A stretch of DNA of 64,000 nt from Xanthomonas theicola (GCF_014236795.1 NZ_CP049017.1:1776001-1840000); one strand, 5' to 3'; positions 35,453 through 44,832 are shown, counted from the first letter of the stretch. Notes: generated from the sequence alone by a model not told the origin. Translations and numbers: made by a program.

Positions 35453-36457
35453 ATGCGGCCGTACGAAACGGCGTTTCGGAGCGACGCGGTGAGCTCGGTC
35501 AAGCAGTATCTGGAAGCGGCAACCCGTGCCAACACCGAGCGCGCGTATGCAGGGGCGACCCGTCACTTCGAGGTCGATTGGGGTGGTCATCTGCCGGCGA
35601 CCGCGGAGCAGGTGGCGCGCTACTTGGCCACCTACGCCGGACAACTCGCGCTCAACACACTCAGGCACCGGCTCGCGGCACTGGCCCAGTGGCACCAGGC
35701 GCACGGTTTCGCCGACCCCACGCGGGCGCCCGTCGTACGCAAGGTGCTCAAGGGCATCCAAACGGTGCATCCAAGTCAGGAAAAGCGCGCCACGCCACTG
35801 CAGCTCACGCAGTTGGGTCAGGTCGTGGATTGGCTCGATGGCGCCGCAGCTGCGGCCGGCACGCGTGACGATGCGGCCGGTCGGCTCCGGCACCTGCGCG
35901 ATCGCGCCTTGGTACTGCTGGGCTTTTGGCGCGGCTTCCGCGGCGACGAACTGGTTCGCCTCCAGGTTCAGGATTTGGAGCTGGTGGCCGGCGAAGGCAT
36001 GACCTGCTTCCTGCCGCACAGCAAGGGCGACCGCCAGCACGCCGGTCGGATCTACAGAGTGCCAGCCTTGTCGCGCTGGTGCCCGGTTGCCGCCACCATG
36101 GCCTGGGTCGCGGCAGCCGCCCTCCACGAGGGGCCACTGTTTCGCGCGGTCAACCAGTGGGGTGGGATTGCCGCCGCGCCGCTCCACCCCAACAGCCTGG
36201 TGCGCCTGCTACGGCGGATCTTCCGCGAGGCTGGGCTGACCTCTCCCAACCACTACAGCGGCCACTCGCTGCGCCGCGGCTTCGCCGGCTGGGCCAACGC
36301 CAACGGCTGGGACGTCAAGGCTCTGATGGAGTACGTCGGCTGGCGAGACGTGCACTCGGCGATGCGTTACATCGACGGTGGTGATCCCTTCGCGCGCCAG
36401 CGCATCGAAGCAAGTCTGCCGGAAGCGCCCGCGCTGCCAAGGCCTGCAACGACCTGA
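35453..36457 (+). CDS. tnpS: Transposon tyrosine recombinase TnpS (cointegrate resolvase)
   Basis: The 334-aa phage-integrase-fold enzyme has an N-terminal SAM-like core-binding domain (residues 15-100) and a catalytic domain with Arg163 (GFRGDEL), the His-x-x-Arg box His271-Arg274 (HSLRRGFAGW), Trp297 and the nucleophile Tyr306 (SAMRYID). All catalytic positions are present. It resolves the cointegrates formed by the replicative transposase at the adjacent palindromic site. tnpA starts 8 bp downstream, so the two are probably cotranscribed. Confidence 0.93.
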   Translation: MRPYETAFRSDAVSSVKQYLEAATRANTERAYAGATRHFEVDWGGHLPATAEQVARYLATYAGQLALNTLRHRLAALAQWHQAHGFADPTRAPVVRKVLKGIQTVHPSQEKRATPLQLTQLGQVVDWLDGAAAAAGTRDDAAGRLRHLRDRALVLLGFWRGFRGDELVRLQVQDLELVAGEGMTCFLPHSKGDRQHAGRIYRVPALSRWCPVAATMAWVAAAALHEGPLFRAVNQWGGIAAAPLHPNSLVRLLRRIFREAGLTSPNHYSGHSLRRGFAGWANANGWDVKALMEYVGWRDVHSAMRYIDGGDPFARQRIEASLPEAPALPRPATT

Positions 36458-36465
36458 GGGGCTGG

Positions 36466-39426
36466 ATGGCGTCGATCGAACGGACCGCATACCCGCAATT
36501 CAAGCGCAACCCGGTCGTCCGCGAACTGGTTGCGGCCTACACGCCAACCGACGCTGAGGCGGCCTTCGTTGCCGAGTACACCCGGCAGCCTGCGCACCGC
36601 CTGACGCTGACGATCCTGCTCAAGACCTTCCAACGGCTGGGGTATTTCCCCGTATTGGACGAAGTCCCGTCGGCGGTGGTGCGCCATATCCGCAGCGCGC
36701 TGAAACTGCGCGTGCAGGTCAAGCCAGCGAGTATTGCCAACGCCTCGCGCTATCGCTACTACCGCCGGATCCGCCAATTCCTGCAGGTCTGGGCCTACAG
36801 CGACGGCGGGCTGAAGATTGCGGCACGCGCGGTATACGAAGCCGCTGCGGTGATGGATAACCCGGCGGACCTGATCAACGTGGCCATCGAACAGCTCGTG
36901 CGTGATCGCGTCGAGCTGCCGGCGTTCTCCACACTGGATCGCCTGACCCGGCGCATCCGCACGCTGGTCAACGGGCGCTATTTCGCCCAGATCGAGGCTC
37001 GGCTGACCATCGACGAAAAACAGCGCCTGGAAGGCCTCCTGCAGGTCGAACAGGGGCGTCAGAAGAGCCCGTTGCACGCGATCAAGCGCCTTCCCAAGCG
37101 CTCTTCGCTGCAGCATTTCCAGGAGTTGATCGACCATATCGCCGAACTGGGCGAATTGGTCGGCAGCGAGTTGCACCTGGCGGGCATCCCGGAGGTCAAG
37201 CGCAAGCACTTCGCCGCCGAGGCGCGGGCATTGGATGCTTCCGAGCTGCGCAAGTTTCGGCCCGCCAAGCGCTACGCCGTACTGGTGTGCTTGATCCACC
37301 GGGCCCGGGTCCGGACGCGCGACGATCTCGCGGAGATGTTCATCAAACGCATGGGGAACATCCACAACCTGGGCCGAGAGGAACTGGAGCGGCTGAGGGC
37401 GCGCTATCGCGAGAAGACCGAAGCGATCGTGGCGACGATGTCGGATGTGGTCCGCGTCCTCGACCATCATCGCGGCGACACCGAGGCGGGGCGTGAAATC
37501 CGCCGTCTGGTCAACGCCCACGGTGGCGTGCAGATGTTGCAGGCCGACTGCAACGCCATTGCGGCGCATAGTGGCGACAACTACTTGCCCCTGCTGTGGC
37601 CATTCTACAAAAGTCATCGCGCCACCATCCTGCGGATGGTGCGTATGCTGGACTTGGCCTCGACCACGGAGGACCGCTCGCTGATCGACGCGATCGAGCT
37701 GATCCTGACGCAGGAACGAACCCGCAGCAATTGGTTGGACGAAGCGGTCGATTTGGCGTTCACCACCCAGCTTTGGCGCAAGACCATCGTTCATCGCACC
37801 GAACGAGGCGGGGAGCGCATCCACCGGCGTCTGTTCGAGGTTTGTGTGTTCTCATCGCTGGCCAACGAACTGAAATCGGGCGACGTGGCTGTGCGCGGAT
37901 CGGAAACCTACGCCGACTACCGCGAGCAGTTGCTGCCGTGGGAGCAGTGCGAACCTATGTTGGAGGATTACTGCAAGCAGGTGGGGCTGCCGGCCACGGC
38001 CGTGGGCTTCGTCAATGCCTTGCAATCGCGCCTGATGCAGGTCGTCGAGCTTACCGATCAGGGCTATCTGGAGAACGGCCAAGTGGTCATCGGCGAGGAT
38101 GGCATCCCGGTGCTCAAGCGCAGCAAGGCCAAGGAGATGAGCAACGGGGCCCGCGCCCTAGAAACCGCCGTCCTAGACCGCATGCGCGAACGCAGCGTCA
38201 TCGAGATCCTGTGCGATGTGGCCCACTGGACGCGCTGGCCCCGGCACTTCGGTCCTCTGTCCGGCTCGGACGCCAAGATCGAGCAACCGACCGAGCGCTA
38301 CGTCCTCACTGCCTTCACCTATGGTTGCAACCTCGGACCGGCGCAGGCTGCCCGACACCTGCGTGGCGCCGTCTCGGCACACATGCTGTCATTCGTCAAC
38401 CGCCGGCACGTGGATGCCAACAAACTGGCGGCGGCCTGTCGGGACATCATCAACAGCTACGCCGGCCTGCAGCTCCCCAAATGCTGGGGCGATGGCAAGA
38501 GCGCGGCCGCCGACGGCACCAAATACGACCTCTACGACCAGAATCTTCTCGCCTCGTACCACATCCGCTATGGCGGCTACGGCGGCATCGCCTACCACCA
38601 CGTGTCCGATACGTACGTCGCGCTGTTCAGCCACTTCATTCCGTGCGGTGTCTGGGAGGCGGTCTACATCATCGATGGCCTGCTGAAGAACACCTCCGAC
38701 ATCCAGCCGGACACCGTCCACGCCGACACGCAGGGACAGTCGCTGCCGGTCTTCGGCCTTTCGCATCTGCTGGGCATCCAGCTGATGCCGCGCATCCGCA
38801 ACTGGCGCGAATACAAGTTCTTCCGCCCCGACGAGGACATTCGCTACGAACACATCGACGCGCTGTTCCGGGACACTGTCGACTGGGATCTGATCGAGAC
38901 CCACTGGAAGGACCTGATGCAGGTCGTGCTCTCGATCAACACCGGCAAGATCGCGGCCTCGACGTTGCTTCGCAAGCTGGGCAACTACAGCCGCAAGAAC
39001 CGGCTGTACCAGGCCTTCAAGGCGCTCGGTTCAGCCGTGCGCACCTTGTTCCTGCTGCAGTACATCTCCAACCGCGAGTTGCGCGAACAGATCACCACCT
39101 CGACCAACAAGGTGGAGGCCTACAACGGCTTCGCAAAGTATTTCTTCTTCGGCGGGGAAGGGGTGATTGCCGACAACGACCCCGTCGAGCAGGAGAAAGC
39201 CGTCAAGTACAACGACCTGGTCTCCAATGCCGTCATCTTCTACAACGTGGTCGAACAGACCCGGATCATGAAGTCTCTGATGCGGCAGGGGTGGAAGATC
39301 ACGCGAGAGGACGTGGCTTTCCTCAGCCCGTACGTGACCAGCCATGTGAAGCGCTTCGGGGATTACCTGATTGATGTGGAGGCGGTCCCGGAACCGTATG
39401 AGACTGAACTGGCATTGGTAGTATAG
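36466..39426 (+). CDS. tnpA: Tn3-family transposase TnpA
   Basis: The 986-aa transposase has the DUF4158-like N-terminal DNA-binding part and the C-terminal DDE_Tnp_Tn3 domain. Likely catalytic residues are Asp683 (AAADGTKYD), Asp754 (VHADTQGQS) and Glu884 (TNKVEAYNGFAKYFFFGG). Length is normal for the family and no interruption is seen, so it should be functional in replicative transposition at the terminal repeats. The gene ends 49 bp before the start of the right-end repeat region. Confidence 0.96.
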   Translation: MASIERTAYPQFKRNPVVRELVAAYTPTDAEAAFVAEYTRQPAHRLTLTILLKTFQRLGYFPVLDEVPSAVVRHIRSALKLRVQVKPASIANASRYRYYRRIRQFLQVWAYSDGGLKIAARAVYEAAAVMDNPADLINVAIEQLVRDRVELPAFSTLDRLTRRIRTLVNGRYFAQIEARLTIDEKQRLEGLLQVEQGRQKSPLHAIKRLPKRSSLQHFQELIDHIAELGELVGSELHLAGIPEVKRKHFAAEARALDASELRKFRPAKRYAVLVCLIHRARVRTRDDLAEMFIKRMGNIHNLGREELERLRARYREKTEAIVATMSDVVRVLDHHRGDTEAGREIRRLVNAHGGVQMLQADCNAIAAHSGDNYLPLLWPFYKSHRATILRMVRMLDLASTTEDRSLIDAIELILTQERTRSNWLDEAVDLAFTTQLWRKTIVHRTERGGERIHRRLFEVCVFSSLANELKSGDVAVRGSETYADYREQLLPWEQCEPMLEDYCKQVGLPATAVGFVNALQSRLMQVVELTDQGYLENGQVVIGEDGIPVLKRSKAKEMSNGARALETAVLDRMRERSVIEILCDVAHWTRWPRHFGPLSGSDAKIEQPTERYVLTAFTYGCNLGPAQAARHLRGAVSAHMLSFVNRRHVDANKLAAACRDIINSYAGLQLPKCWGDGKSAAADGTKYDLYDQNLLASYHIRYGGYGGIAYHHVSDTYVALFSHFIPCGVWEAVYIIDGLLKNTSDIQPDTVHADTQGQSLPVFGLSHLLGIQLMPRIRNWREYKFFRPDEDIRYEHIDALFRDTVDWDLIETHWKDLMQVVLSINTGKIAASTLLRKLGNYSRKNRLYQAFKALGSAVRTLFLLQYISNRELREQITTSTNKVEAYNGFAKYFFFGGEGVIADNDPVEQEKAVKYNDLVSNAVIFYNVVEQTRIMKSLMRQGWKITREDVAFLSPYVTSHVKRFGDYLIDVEAVPEPYETELALVV

Positions 39427-39475
39427 TTTTGTTGCGCCAAAATATCCGCTAACTCACTGATGCAATGGATGAAAT

Positions 39476-39518
39476 CCGATCTTGTGAGCCATTTTTACAC
39501 GTATGTCGGCTGAACCCC
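39476..39518 (-). repeat. Right terminal inverted repeat of the transposon
   Basis: Read on the minus strand from 39518 it begins GGGGTTCAGCCGACATACG and is identical to the left end for 29 bases. It abuts the AAGGT duplication. Confidence 0.93.
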
Positions 39519-39523
39519 AAGGT
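39519..39523. repeat. Target-site duplication, right copy (AAGGT)
   Basis: Exact copy of 32733-32737, directly flanking the right terminal repeat. Confidence 0.95.
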
Positions 39524-39546
39524 GAATGAGCCAAAGGTCATGGTGC

Positions 39547-39558
39547 GGGTCATGACCC
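39547..39558. promoter_or_regulatory. Palindrome GGGTCATGACCC, candidate operator
   Basis: A perfect 12-bp palindrome lies 24 bp inside the chromosome from the right transposon end. Before the insertion it would have been about 100 bp upstream of the efflux adaptor gene and about 130 bp upstream of the cytochrome gene, so it could be an operator for either. Confidence 0.4.
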
Positions 39559-39594
39559 ATTGCATGGCCTCTGCATGGGCATCTCAGGGGCCTG

Positions 39595-39624
39595 TTTCGG
39601 AGCCGCGGAAGGCCAGGCTATACT
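39595..39624 (+). promoter_or_regulatory. Putative promoter of the cytochrome c genes
   Basis: TATACT (39619-39624) is a good -10 box; TTTCGG (39595-39600), 18 bp upstream, is a poor -35. The cytochrome ATG follows 61 bp later. Confidence 0.45.
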
Positions 39625-39685
39625 CGGGTCGTTCCGTGTTCCCCCACGCCGGAACTCCCAGTCCCGTCCTCCGGACCACGAAACC

Positions 39686-40075
39686 ATGCGCACGCAGCCG
39701 CTAGCCGCTTGTTTTGCTTTGGCCGTACTCGTTTCCCTCGGGGTCGCCCCGGCAACGGCGCAGACCGCGCCGGCGCCAGCCGCTCCTGCCCCGGTCGCCG
39801 CCCCGGCAGTGGCCGCCCCCACCGCCGGCCATGCCGCCAACGGCAAGCTGCTGACCTACACCTGCCAGGGCTGCCACGGGGTCACCGGCTACAAGAACGC
39901 GTATCCGAGCTACCGCATTCCCAAGATCGGCGGCCAGTCGGCGCAGTACCTGACCCAGGCGCTGACCGAGTACCGGCTCGGCAAGCGCAAGCACCCGACC
40001 ATGCAGGCCCAGGCGGAAAGCTTTTCCGACCAGGACATCGCCGACATCGCCGCTTACCTGACCACCCTCAAGTAG
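39686..40075 (+). CDS. Class I c-type cytochrome (cytochrome c553 type)
   Basis: The 129-aa secreted protein has a signal peptide cleaved near ATAQ (about residue 27), an Ala/Pro-rich linker, and one haem-binding CQGCH motif followed by the distal region IGGQSAQYLTQALTEYRLGKR and DIADIAAYL. It is a small periplasmic electron carrier. The start at 39686 is the one that makes a signal peptide. A second cytochrome follows 7 bp later, so the pair is cotranscribed. The redox partner is unknown. Confidence 0.92.
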   Translation: MRTQPLAACFALAVLVSLGVAPATAQTAPAPAAPAPVAAPAVAAPTAGHAANGKLLTYTCQGCHGVTGYKNAYPSYRIPKIGGQSAQYLTQALTEYRLGKRKHPTMQAQAESFSDQDIADIAAYLTTLK

Positions 40076-40082
40076 CCATCCC

Positions 40083-40544
40083 ATGCCGAACGCCGCGCAC
40101 GCATCGCGTCCCGCCATCGTCCTGCTTGCTGCCCTGTGGTTGGGGGCGTGTTCGCAATCGCAGGTGGAATCCACCAGCCAGTCCGCCGGCGACCCCGGCC
40201 ACGCCAGCGGCGAACACGGTTCCGGCTCGTCCGCCGGCCTGCCGGGCGGGCGTGTCGCCGCCGGCCAGACGCTGGCCCACGCCAAGGGCAAGGCCACCGG
40301 GCAGAGCTGCATCGACTGCCATGGCGCCGACGGCAACGCGCCCATCGACCCGACCTACCCGAAGCTCGGCGGCCAGTATGGCGACTACCTCGCGCATGCG
40401 CTGCAGGCGTACCGCAGCGGCGATCGCCAGCATCCGTTGATGACCCCGCAGGCGACGCCGCTCGCCGACCAGGACATCGCCGACCTGGCGGCGTACTTCG
40501 GATCGCGTACCCCCCAGCTGCGCGACCTGCACGATCTGAAGTGA
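40083..40544 (+). CDS. c-type cytochrome lipoprotein
   Basis: The 153-aa product has a lipobox (WLGAC, Cys about 23), a Ser/Gly/His-rich tether and one CIDCH haem-binding site, then the same YPKLGGQYGDYLAHALQAYRSGDR and DIADLAAYF blocks as the preceding cytochrome. It is therefore a membrane-anchored paralogue. Together the two could form a short electron-transfer chain to a periplasmic or terminal oxidase partner that is not in the window. Confidence 0.92.
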   Translation: MPNAAHASRPAIVLLAALWLGACSQSQVESTSQSAGDPGHASGEHGSGSSAGLPGGRVAAGQTLAHAKGKATGQSCIDCHGADGNAPIDPTYPKLGGQYGDYLAHALQAYRSGDRQHPLMTPQATPLADQDIADLAAYFGSRTPQLRDLHDLK

Positions 40545-40785
40545 GTGCGACGGCCGGCGTCCCGCCGGTGCCGCCCCCGATTCACATCCATCGACCGACC
40601 GCCGGGCATGGCCCTGGCCGGCGCCGTCGGCCGGCGTCCGCCGCGACCGTGCACGGCTCGCGCCTCGCGCTGCGATCGCATGCCGCTGCGCATGGCGGAG
40701 CTTGAACGACCGCAGCCGACCGTTGTCGTACGCAAGCCGCGGAGGCGATCGAGCGCCGGCCGGCGCTGCGTGCCGCATGCCGCGC

Positions 40786-42399
40786 CTACTTCACCTTGCC
40801 GTTGTCTTCCTGCAGGCCCGGCTTGAACGGCACCTGCGGCGGCGGCCGCGCACTGGCCGGTTGCTCGCTGCGGTTCGGATCGGTGATGCCGCAGCCGCCG
40901 CCCACCTGCAGGATCGAGATCACGCAGGAGATGCTGCTGGTGGTACCCGGGATCGGGATGTTGACGGCCTTGATGCCGCGCCGCACCCACTCTTCCAGCA
41001 GCGTCGCGTTCGGCAACCAGTACTTGTCGAATGAGGTCGGCTTGTAGTCGTACGGCGGACGCTTCAGCCACTGGCCGGCATTGGCGATCTGGTCGCGCGA
41101 CCAACTGTCGGTCTCGGTGCCGGGCGCACCGCGCGGCGGCGCCTTGCCCTGTCCTTCGCCGCCAGGCACGCGCACGCTGCCATCGCCGTTGAACAGGCCA
41201 TTGCGTTGACTGGCGCCGGCACCGGCGTCGCCGGCGCGGTGGCGTGCCGAGGCACCCCAGTCGTCGCCGCGCTGCGGCGTGGCCCAGCCGCCGTCGCGGG
41301 CGACCGCGGCCGGACCGCGGCCTGACGCGGGCGCCTGGCTGCCGGATGCAGCGGCGCCGGTGCCAGCCAGCGTCCGGGTCTCGGCCTTGCCCTGTGCCGC
41401 GGTGCTGGCCTGGGTCGCCGCCGACACCGGGGCCGCGGCGTTCGCCGGCGTGCTGGCCGCCGCGTCGGATGGCACCGCGTCCGCAGCTGGCGCAGCCGCC
41501 GCGGCGGGCGTCGGCAACTCGATCTGCCGTACCGGCGGGGCCTCCGGCGTGCGCAGCGTCGGTGCGGGATCGCGCAGGCGGATCTGCGGCACCTGCTGCA
41601 GCAGCGGCGCCGGCACCTCGCGCGGACGGAGCTGCGCCACGCTTGGCACCGCGGTGATCACCTCGACCTCGCGCACCGGCACCTGCACGCGCGGCGGCAC
41701 GATCGCGCGCGGCGGCGGCTCCGGTTGGGGCACGCTGGGCGGCGGCAGCACGAAATCGCTGGTCGGCTGCGCGGTCTCGGTGACCTGCAGCGGCTGGTCC
41801 GGCGGCGGCGGGCTGGACACGGCTTGCGCCGTCGCCTGAGCCGAGGCCGGAGCCCCGCGTGCGGCGGCCTGTGCCCGAGCCGCAGCTGCCGCGGCCTGGC
41901 GCGCACGTACCGCGGCGGCGGCCTGCTGGGCCGCGGCGGTCGCCGCATCCTGGGCGGCCGCGCCACCGCCGGTGTCGGCCGGCGTGCCGCGACCGACGAA
42001 TTCGACCTGCACGCGCCCGGCGGCCTCGCCTGCGTCCGGGCGCGGCGGCAACCAGCGCACGAAGGCGATCCACAGCAGGAACAACGCGAACAACAGGTGC
42101 AGCACCAGGCTGAACAGAGCCGCGATCCGCCGCCACCAGCGCTGGTCGTACGGTGCCGGGTCCCAGCCCTGCCACCACAGGCGGCGCAATGCCTGCCATG
42201 CGCGCAGCGCCGGCAACCGCGACACCAGCGCCGGCGCGCGCTGCGGCATCGCCGCGATCACCTGGCCGGAAACGAACCGGCGCGGCGCGGCCGGCTGCGC
42301 GCAGATCCAGTGCGCCCACGTGGACGGCAGGCCGGTGCGGCGATCGTGCAGCAACTCGCGCGCCGACAGCGCATCGAGGATGTCGGCAGCACGCGTCAC
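40786..42399 (-). CDS. Xanthomonas transmembrane repetitive protein (TonB-like architecture)
   Basis: The product has a cytoplasmic N-terminus of about 90 residues, one membrane helix (LFSLVLHLLFALFLLWIAFV) and about 400 periplasmic residues that are extremely rich in Ala, Pro, Gln and Val. It ends in a more ordered C-terminal part (DQIANAGQWLKRPPYDYKP, CVISILQVGGGCGITDPN). Xanthomonads annotate it as transmembrane repetitive protein; no function is established. A single helix plus long Pro-rich reach resembles TonB, but no TonB C-terminal motif is visible. I use the GTG at 42399, which clears nfuA; an upstream start at 42456 would overlap it by 41 bp. Confidence 0.8.
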   Translation of the reverse strand: MTRAADILDALSARELLHDRRTGLPSTWAHWICAQPAAPRRFVSGQVIAAMPQRAPALVSRLPALRAWQALRRLWWQGWDPAPYDQRWWRRIAALFSLVLHLLFALFLLWIAFVRWLPPRPDAGEAAGRVQVEFVGRGTPADTGGGAAAQDAATAAAQQAAAAVRARQAAAAAARAQAAARGAPASAQATAQAVSSPPPPDQPLQVTETAQPTSDFVLPPPSVPQPEPPPRAIVPPRVQVPVREVEVITAVPSVAQLRPREVPAPLLQQVPQIRLRDPAPTLRTPEAPPVRQIELPTPAAAAAPAADAVPSDAAASTPANAAAPVSAATQASTAAQGKAETRTLAGTGAAASGSQAPASGRGPAAVARDGGWATPQRGDDWGASARHRAGDAGAGASQRNGLFNGDGSVRVPGGEGQGKAPPRGAPGTETDSWSRDQIANAGQWLKRPPYDYKPTSFDKYWLPNATLLEEWVRRGIKAVNIPIPGTTSSISCVISILQVGGGCGITDPNRSEQPASARPPPQVPFKPGLQEDNGKVK

Positions 42400-42415
42400 C
42401 GGCGTGGCGCGAAGC

Positions 42416-43012
42416 TCAGGCCGCGGTGCCGCGCGGGATGTACGGCGTGCTGCCACTGTCGTGGTCGGTGGCGTCGCGCACGGCCGTGATGCCCGGCACG
42501 CGCCCCATCAGCGTCTTCTCGATGCCCTGCTTGAGGGTCACGTCGGCCATGCCGCAGCCGTGGCAACCGCCGCCGAAGCGCAGCAGCACCACGCCATCAG
42601 ACGACACCTCCTGCACCGCCACGCGGCCGCCATGCTGGGCCAGCTGCGGATTGACCTCGTTCTCGACCACCCAGCGCACCCGCTCCACCAGCGACGCGGC
42701 CTCGCCCGGGGCCTCGCCCTTGATCTTGGGCGCCTTGATCGTCAGTTGCTGGCCGGTGCCCTGGGTGACGTAGTCGATCTCGGCGCCATCCAGCCAGGCG
42801 ACGCTGTCGGCGGCCACGTACAGGGTGAAGCCGGCGCAGTCGATCGCCCATTCGTCGCCGGCCAGATCAGCGGGCTCGGCGAACTCCAGCCGCGCGTCGG
42901 CGCGGGCGGTGCCGGGATCGACCGCGCTCAGGCGCACGCCCATGCCCGGCACGGCCTCGCGTTCGAGCAGTTTGCGGAAATGGGTCTGCGCGGTGTCGGA
43001 GATCTGGATCAT
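42416..43012 (-). CDS. nfuA: Fe-S biogenesis protein NfuA
   Basis: NfuA carries and delivers 4Fe-4S clusters, particularly under oxidative or iron stress. The 198-aa protein has an N-terminal degenerate A-type (IscA-like) domain without its cysteines and a C-terminal Nfu domain with the cluster-binding pair in [19 protein letters not shown]. Length and order are those of the family. It is divergent from the pterin dehydratase gene on the other strand. Confidence 0.95.
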   Translation of the reverse strand: MIQISDTAQTHFRKLLEREAVPGMGVRLSAVDPGTARADARLEFAEPADLAGDEWAIDCAGFTLYVAADSVAWLDGAEIDYVTQGTGQQLTIKAPKIKGEAPGEAASLVERVRWVVENEVNPQLAQHGGRVAVQEVSSDGVVLLRFGGGCHGCGMADVTLKQGIEKTLMGRVPGITAVRDATDHDSGSTPYIPRGTAA

Positions 43013-43103
43013 GCGGTTATTCTAGCGCTTCCACGCCATCGGCTCAGCGCGAACTTGCCCATGGGCGGCGCGTTCGGCCGTCCCGCCGCAGAGGCCCTAC
43101 AGA

Positions 43104-43445
43104 ATGAACGACCTGATCCCCCTCGAACAGGCCCATTGCGTGTCGTGCAAGGGCAGCGAATACAAGCTCACCCAGGCACGGCTGGCCGAACTGCTGCCGC
43201 AGGTGCCGGGCTGGGAACTGGTGGAGAACGGCATGGCGATCAGCCGTACGTTCCGCTTCCCCGACTACTACCGCACGCTGGCGTTTGTGAACGCGCTGGC
43301 CTGGATCGCCCACCGCGAGGACCACCATCCCGATCTGGGCGTGCACTACGACCGGGTGGTGGTCCGCTACTCCACCCACGATGTCGGCGGGCTCAGCGAA
43401 AACGATTTCATCTGCGCCGCCAAGGCGTCGGCCCTACCGGAATGA
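43104..43445 (+). CDS. phhB: 4a-hydroxytetrahydrobiopterin dehydratase (PCD/PhhB)
   Basis: The 113-aa enzyme recycles the pterin cofactor of phenylalanine hydroxylase. The diagnostic stretch is [19 protein letters not shown] and [13 protein letters not shown], with the catalytic histidines. Length is normal. Its stop overlaps the next gene start as ATGA. No phenylalanine hydroxylase gene is in the window. Confidence 0.93.
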   Translation: MNDLIPLEQAHCVSCKGSEYKLTQARLAELLPQVPGWELVENGMAISRTFRFPDYYRTLAFVNALAWIAHREDHHPDLGVHYDRVVVRYSTHDVGGLSENDFICAAKASALPE

Positions 43446-43897
43446 ACCCCATGCCCGCCGCATCCTACCGCTGCACCCTTGCCACCGCCTCCTGCCTGCC
43501 GCTCGCCGCGGCGCTGCTGCTCGGCGGCTGCGGCAGCGCCGAGCAAACCCAGACCCAGAGCGTGGCGGTCGCGCCGACCGAGGTCGCCGCCGTCCAGACC
43601 CCGCCGCCGGACTATCCGATCGAACTGGCCTGCGCCGGACTCGGCGGCAAGGCGGTGTTGAGCGTGGTGATCGGCGTGCAGGGCAAGCCGACCGAAGTGA
43701 CGCTGGTCACCAGCAGCGGCCAGCCCGGGCTCGATGCGTCGGCGCAGCAGCGCGTGCGCGAATGGCTTTTCAAACCAGCCACGCGCAATGGCCGGGCGGT
43801 GCCGTGGACGATCCAGATCCCGGTCAGCTTCAATCCGCCGCAACCGCGTCCGGACCGCTGCTTCGCGCTCGACGCGCAGGCGCACCCGTCCGGCTGA
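43442..43897 (+). CDS. Lipoprotein with a TonB C-terminal-like domain
   Basis: The 151-aa product has a signal peptide with lipobox LLLGGC and a C-terminal domain of about 85 residues that matches the energy-transducer TonB family fold ([20 protein letters not shown] and [20 protein letters not shown]). There is no transmembrane anchor for ExbBD, so it is not a normal TonB; such free TonB-C lipoproteins are common in Xanthomonas but uncharacterised. The ATG at 43442 overlaps the phhB stop; an ATG at 43451 is the alternative. Confidence 0.83.
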   Translation: MNPMPAASYRCTLATASCLPLAAALLLGGCGSAEQTQTQSVAVAPTEVAAVQTPPPDYPIELACAGLGGKAVLSVVIGVQGKPTEVTLVTSSGQPGLDASAQQRVREWLFKPATRNGRAVPWTIQIPVSFNPPQPRPDRCFALDAQAHPSG

Positions 43898-44010
43898 GCG
43901 CGGCCGGCAGGCCGACTGCGCGCACCGCCGCCAAGGCGCTGCGTCGCCGTCATGTTCGCCAGCCTCGCGCCCGCTTTCACCCCCGTCTCGACACAGGAGC
44001 TGCCTGGCGC

Positions 44011-44832
44011 ATGCTGGATATTCCCTCGCACAACGTGTGGATCGCCCTAACGGTGACCCTGGCCGCCGGTCTGGCCACCGGCCTGGGCAGCGTCCTGGTG
44101 CTGTTCAGCAAGGGACCCAACCCGCGCCTGCTCGCCTTCGGCCTGGCCTTCGCCGGCGGCGCGATGGTGTACGTGTCGCTGACCGAGATCCTCGGCAAGT
44201 CGGTCGCCGCCTTCAGCCAGGCGTTCGATCCGCGCCTGGGCTACGCCTACGCCACGCTGACATTCCTGGCCGGCATGGCACTGATCGTGGTGATCGACAG
44301 GCTGGTGCCCAACCCGCACGAAAGCCTCAACGCCCAGGATCCGCTGTTCCGCGCCGACAACCGCGCCTATGTCAAGCGCGTCGGCCTGCTGACCGCGGTG
44401 GCGATCACCGCGCACAACTTCCCTGAAGGCCTGGCCACGTTCTTCGCCACCCTGGAGAGCCCCACCGTGGGCATGCCGCTGGCGTTCGCGATCGCCGTAC
44501 ACAACATTCCCGAAGGCATCGCCATCGCGGTGCCGGTGCACTACGCCACCGGGCGCAAGTCCTACGCCTTCGCCGCCAGCCTGCTGTCGGGCCTGGCCGA
44601 GCCGATCGGCGCGCTCATCGGCTATGTGGCGCTGGCCCGGTTCCTGTCCGAAGCGATCTTCGGCACGGTGTTCGGGCTCATCGCCGGGGTGATGGTGTTC
44701 CTGGCCCTGGACGAACTGCTGCCGGCGGCCAAGCGCTACGCCAAGGGCCACGAGACCGTGTACGGGCTGGTCGCCGGCATGGCCACGCTGGCGCTGAGCC
44801 TGGTGCTGTTCCGCCTGTCCACCACGCCCTGA
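44011..44832 (+). CDS. zupT: ZIP-family zinc/metal transporter ZupT
   Basis: ZupT imports zinc and other divalent cations. The 273-aa protein has eight predicted membrane helices and both metal-binding helices with HNFPEG (135-140) and HNIPEG (164-169). Length and motifs match the bacterial ZupT subgroup. An AGGAG lies 11 bases before the ATG at 44011. A 113-bp gap separates it from the preceding lipoprotein gene. Confidence 0.95.
   Translation: MLDIPSHNVWIALTVTLAAGLATGLGSVLVLFSKGPNPRLLAFGLAFAGGAMVYVSLTEILGKSVAAFSQAFDPRLGYAYATLTFLAGMALIVVIDRLVPNPHESLNAQDPLFRADNRAYVKRVGLLTAVAITAHNFPEGLATFFATLESPTVGMPLAFAIAVHNIPEGIAIAVPVHYATGRKSYAFAASLLSGLAEPIGALIGYVALARFLSEAIFGTVFGLIAGVMVFLALDELLPAAKRYAKGHETVYGLVAGMATLALSLVLFRLSTTP

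Larger units (their letters stand above)
32738..39518. mobile_element. Tn3-family transposon of the TnXax1/Tn4651 group carrying a type III effector
   Basis: The 6781-bp element is bounded by terminal inverted repeats whose outer 29 bases (beginning GGGGTTCAGCCGACATACG) are identical, and by a 5-bp duplication of AAGGT. Inside are, left to right, an effector passenger module (minus strand), tnpT (minus), a resolution-site region with palindromes, tnpS (plus) and tnpA (plus). Transposase plus two recombination genes with palindromes between them is the module described for TnXax1 of Xanthomonas citri, which spreads effector genes. All three transposition genes look intact and the duplication is perfect, so the insertion may be recent and the element active. 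The passenger segment is much richer in A+T than the flanking chromosome. Confidence 0.95.
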
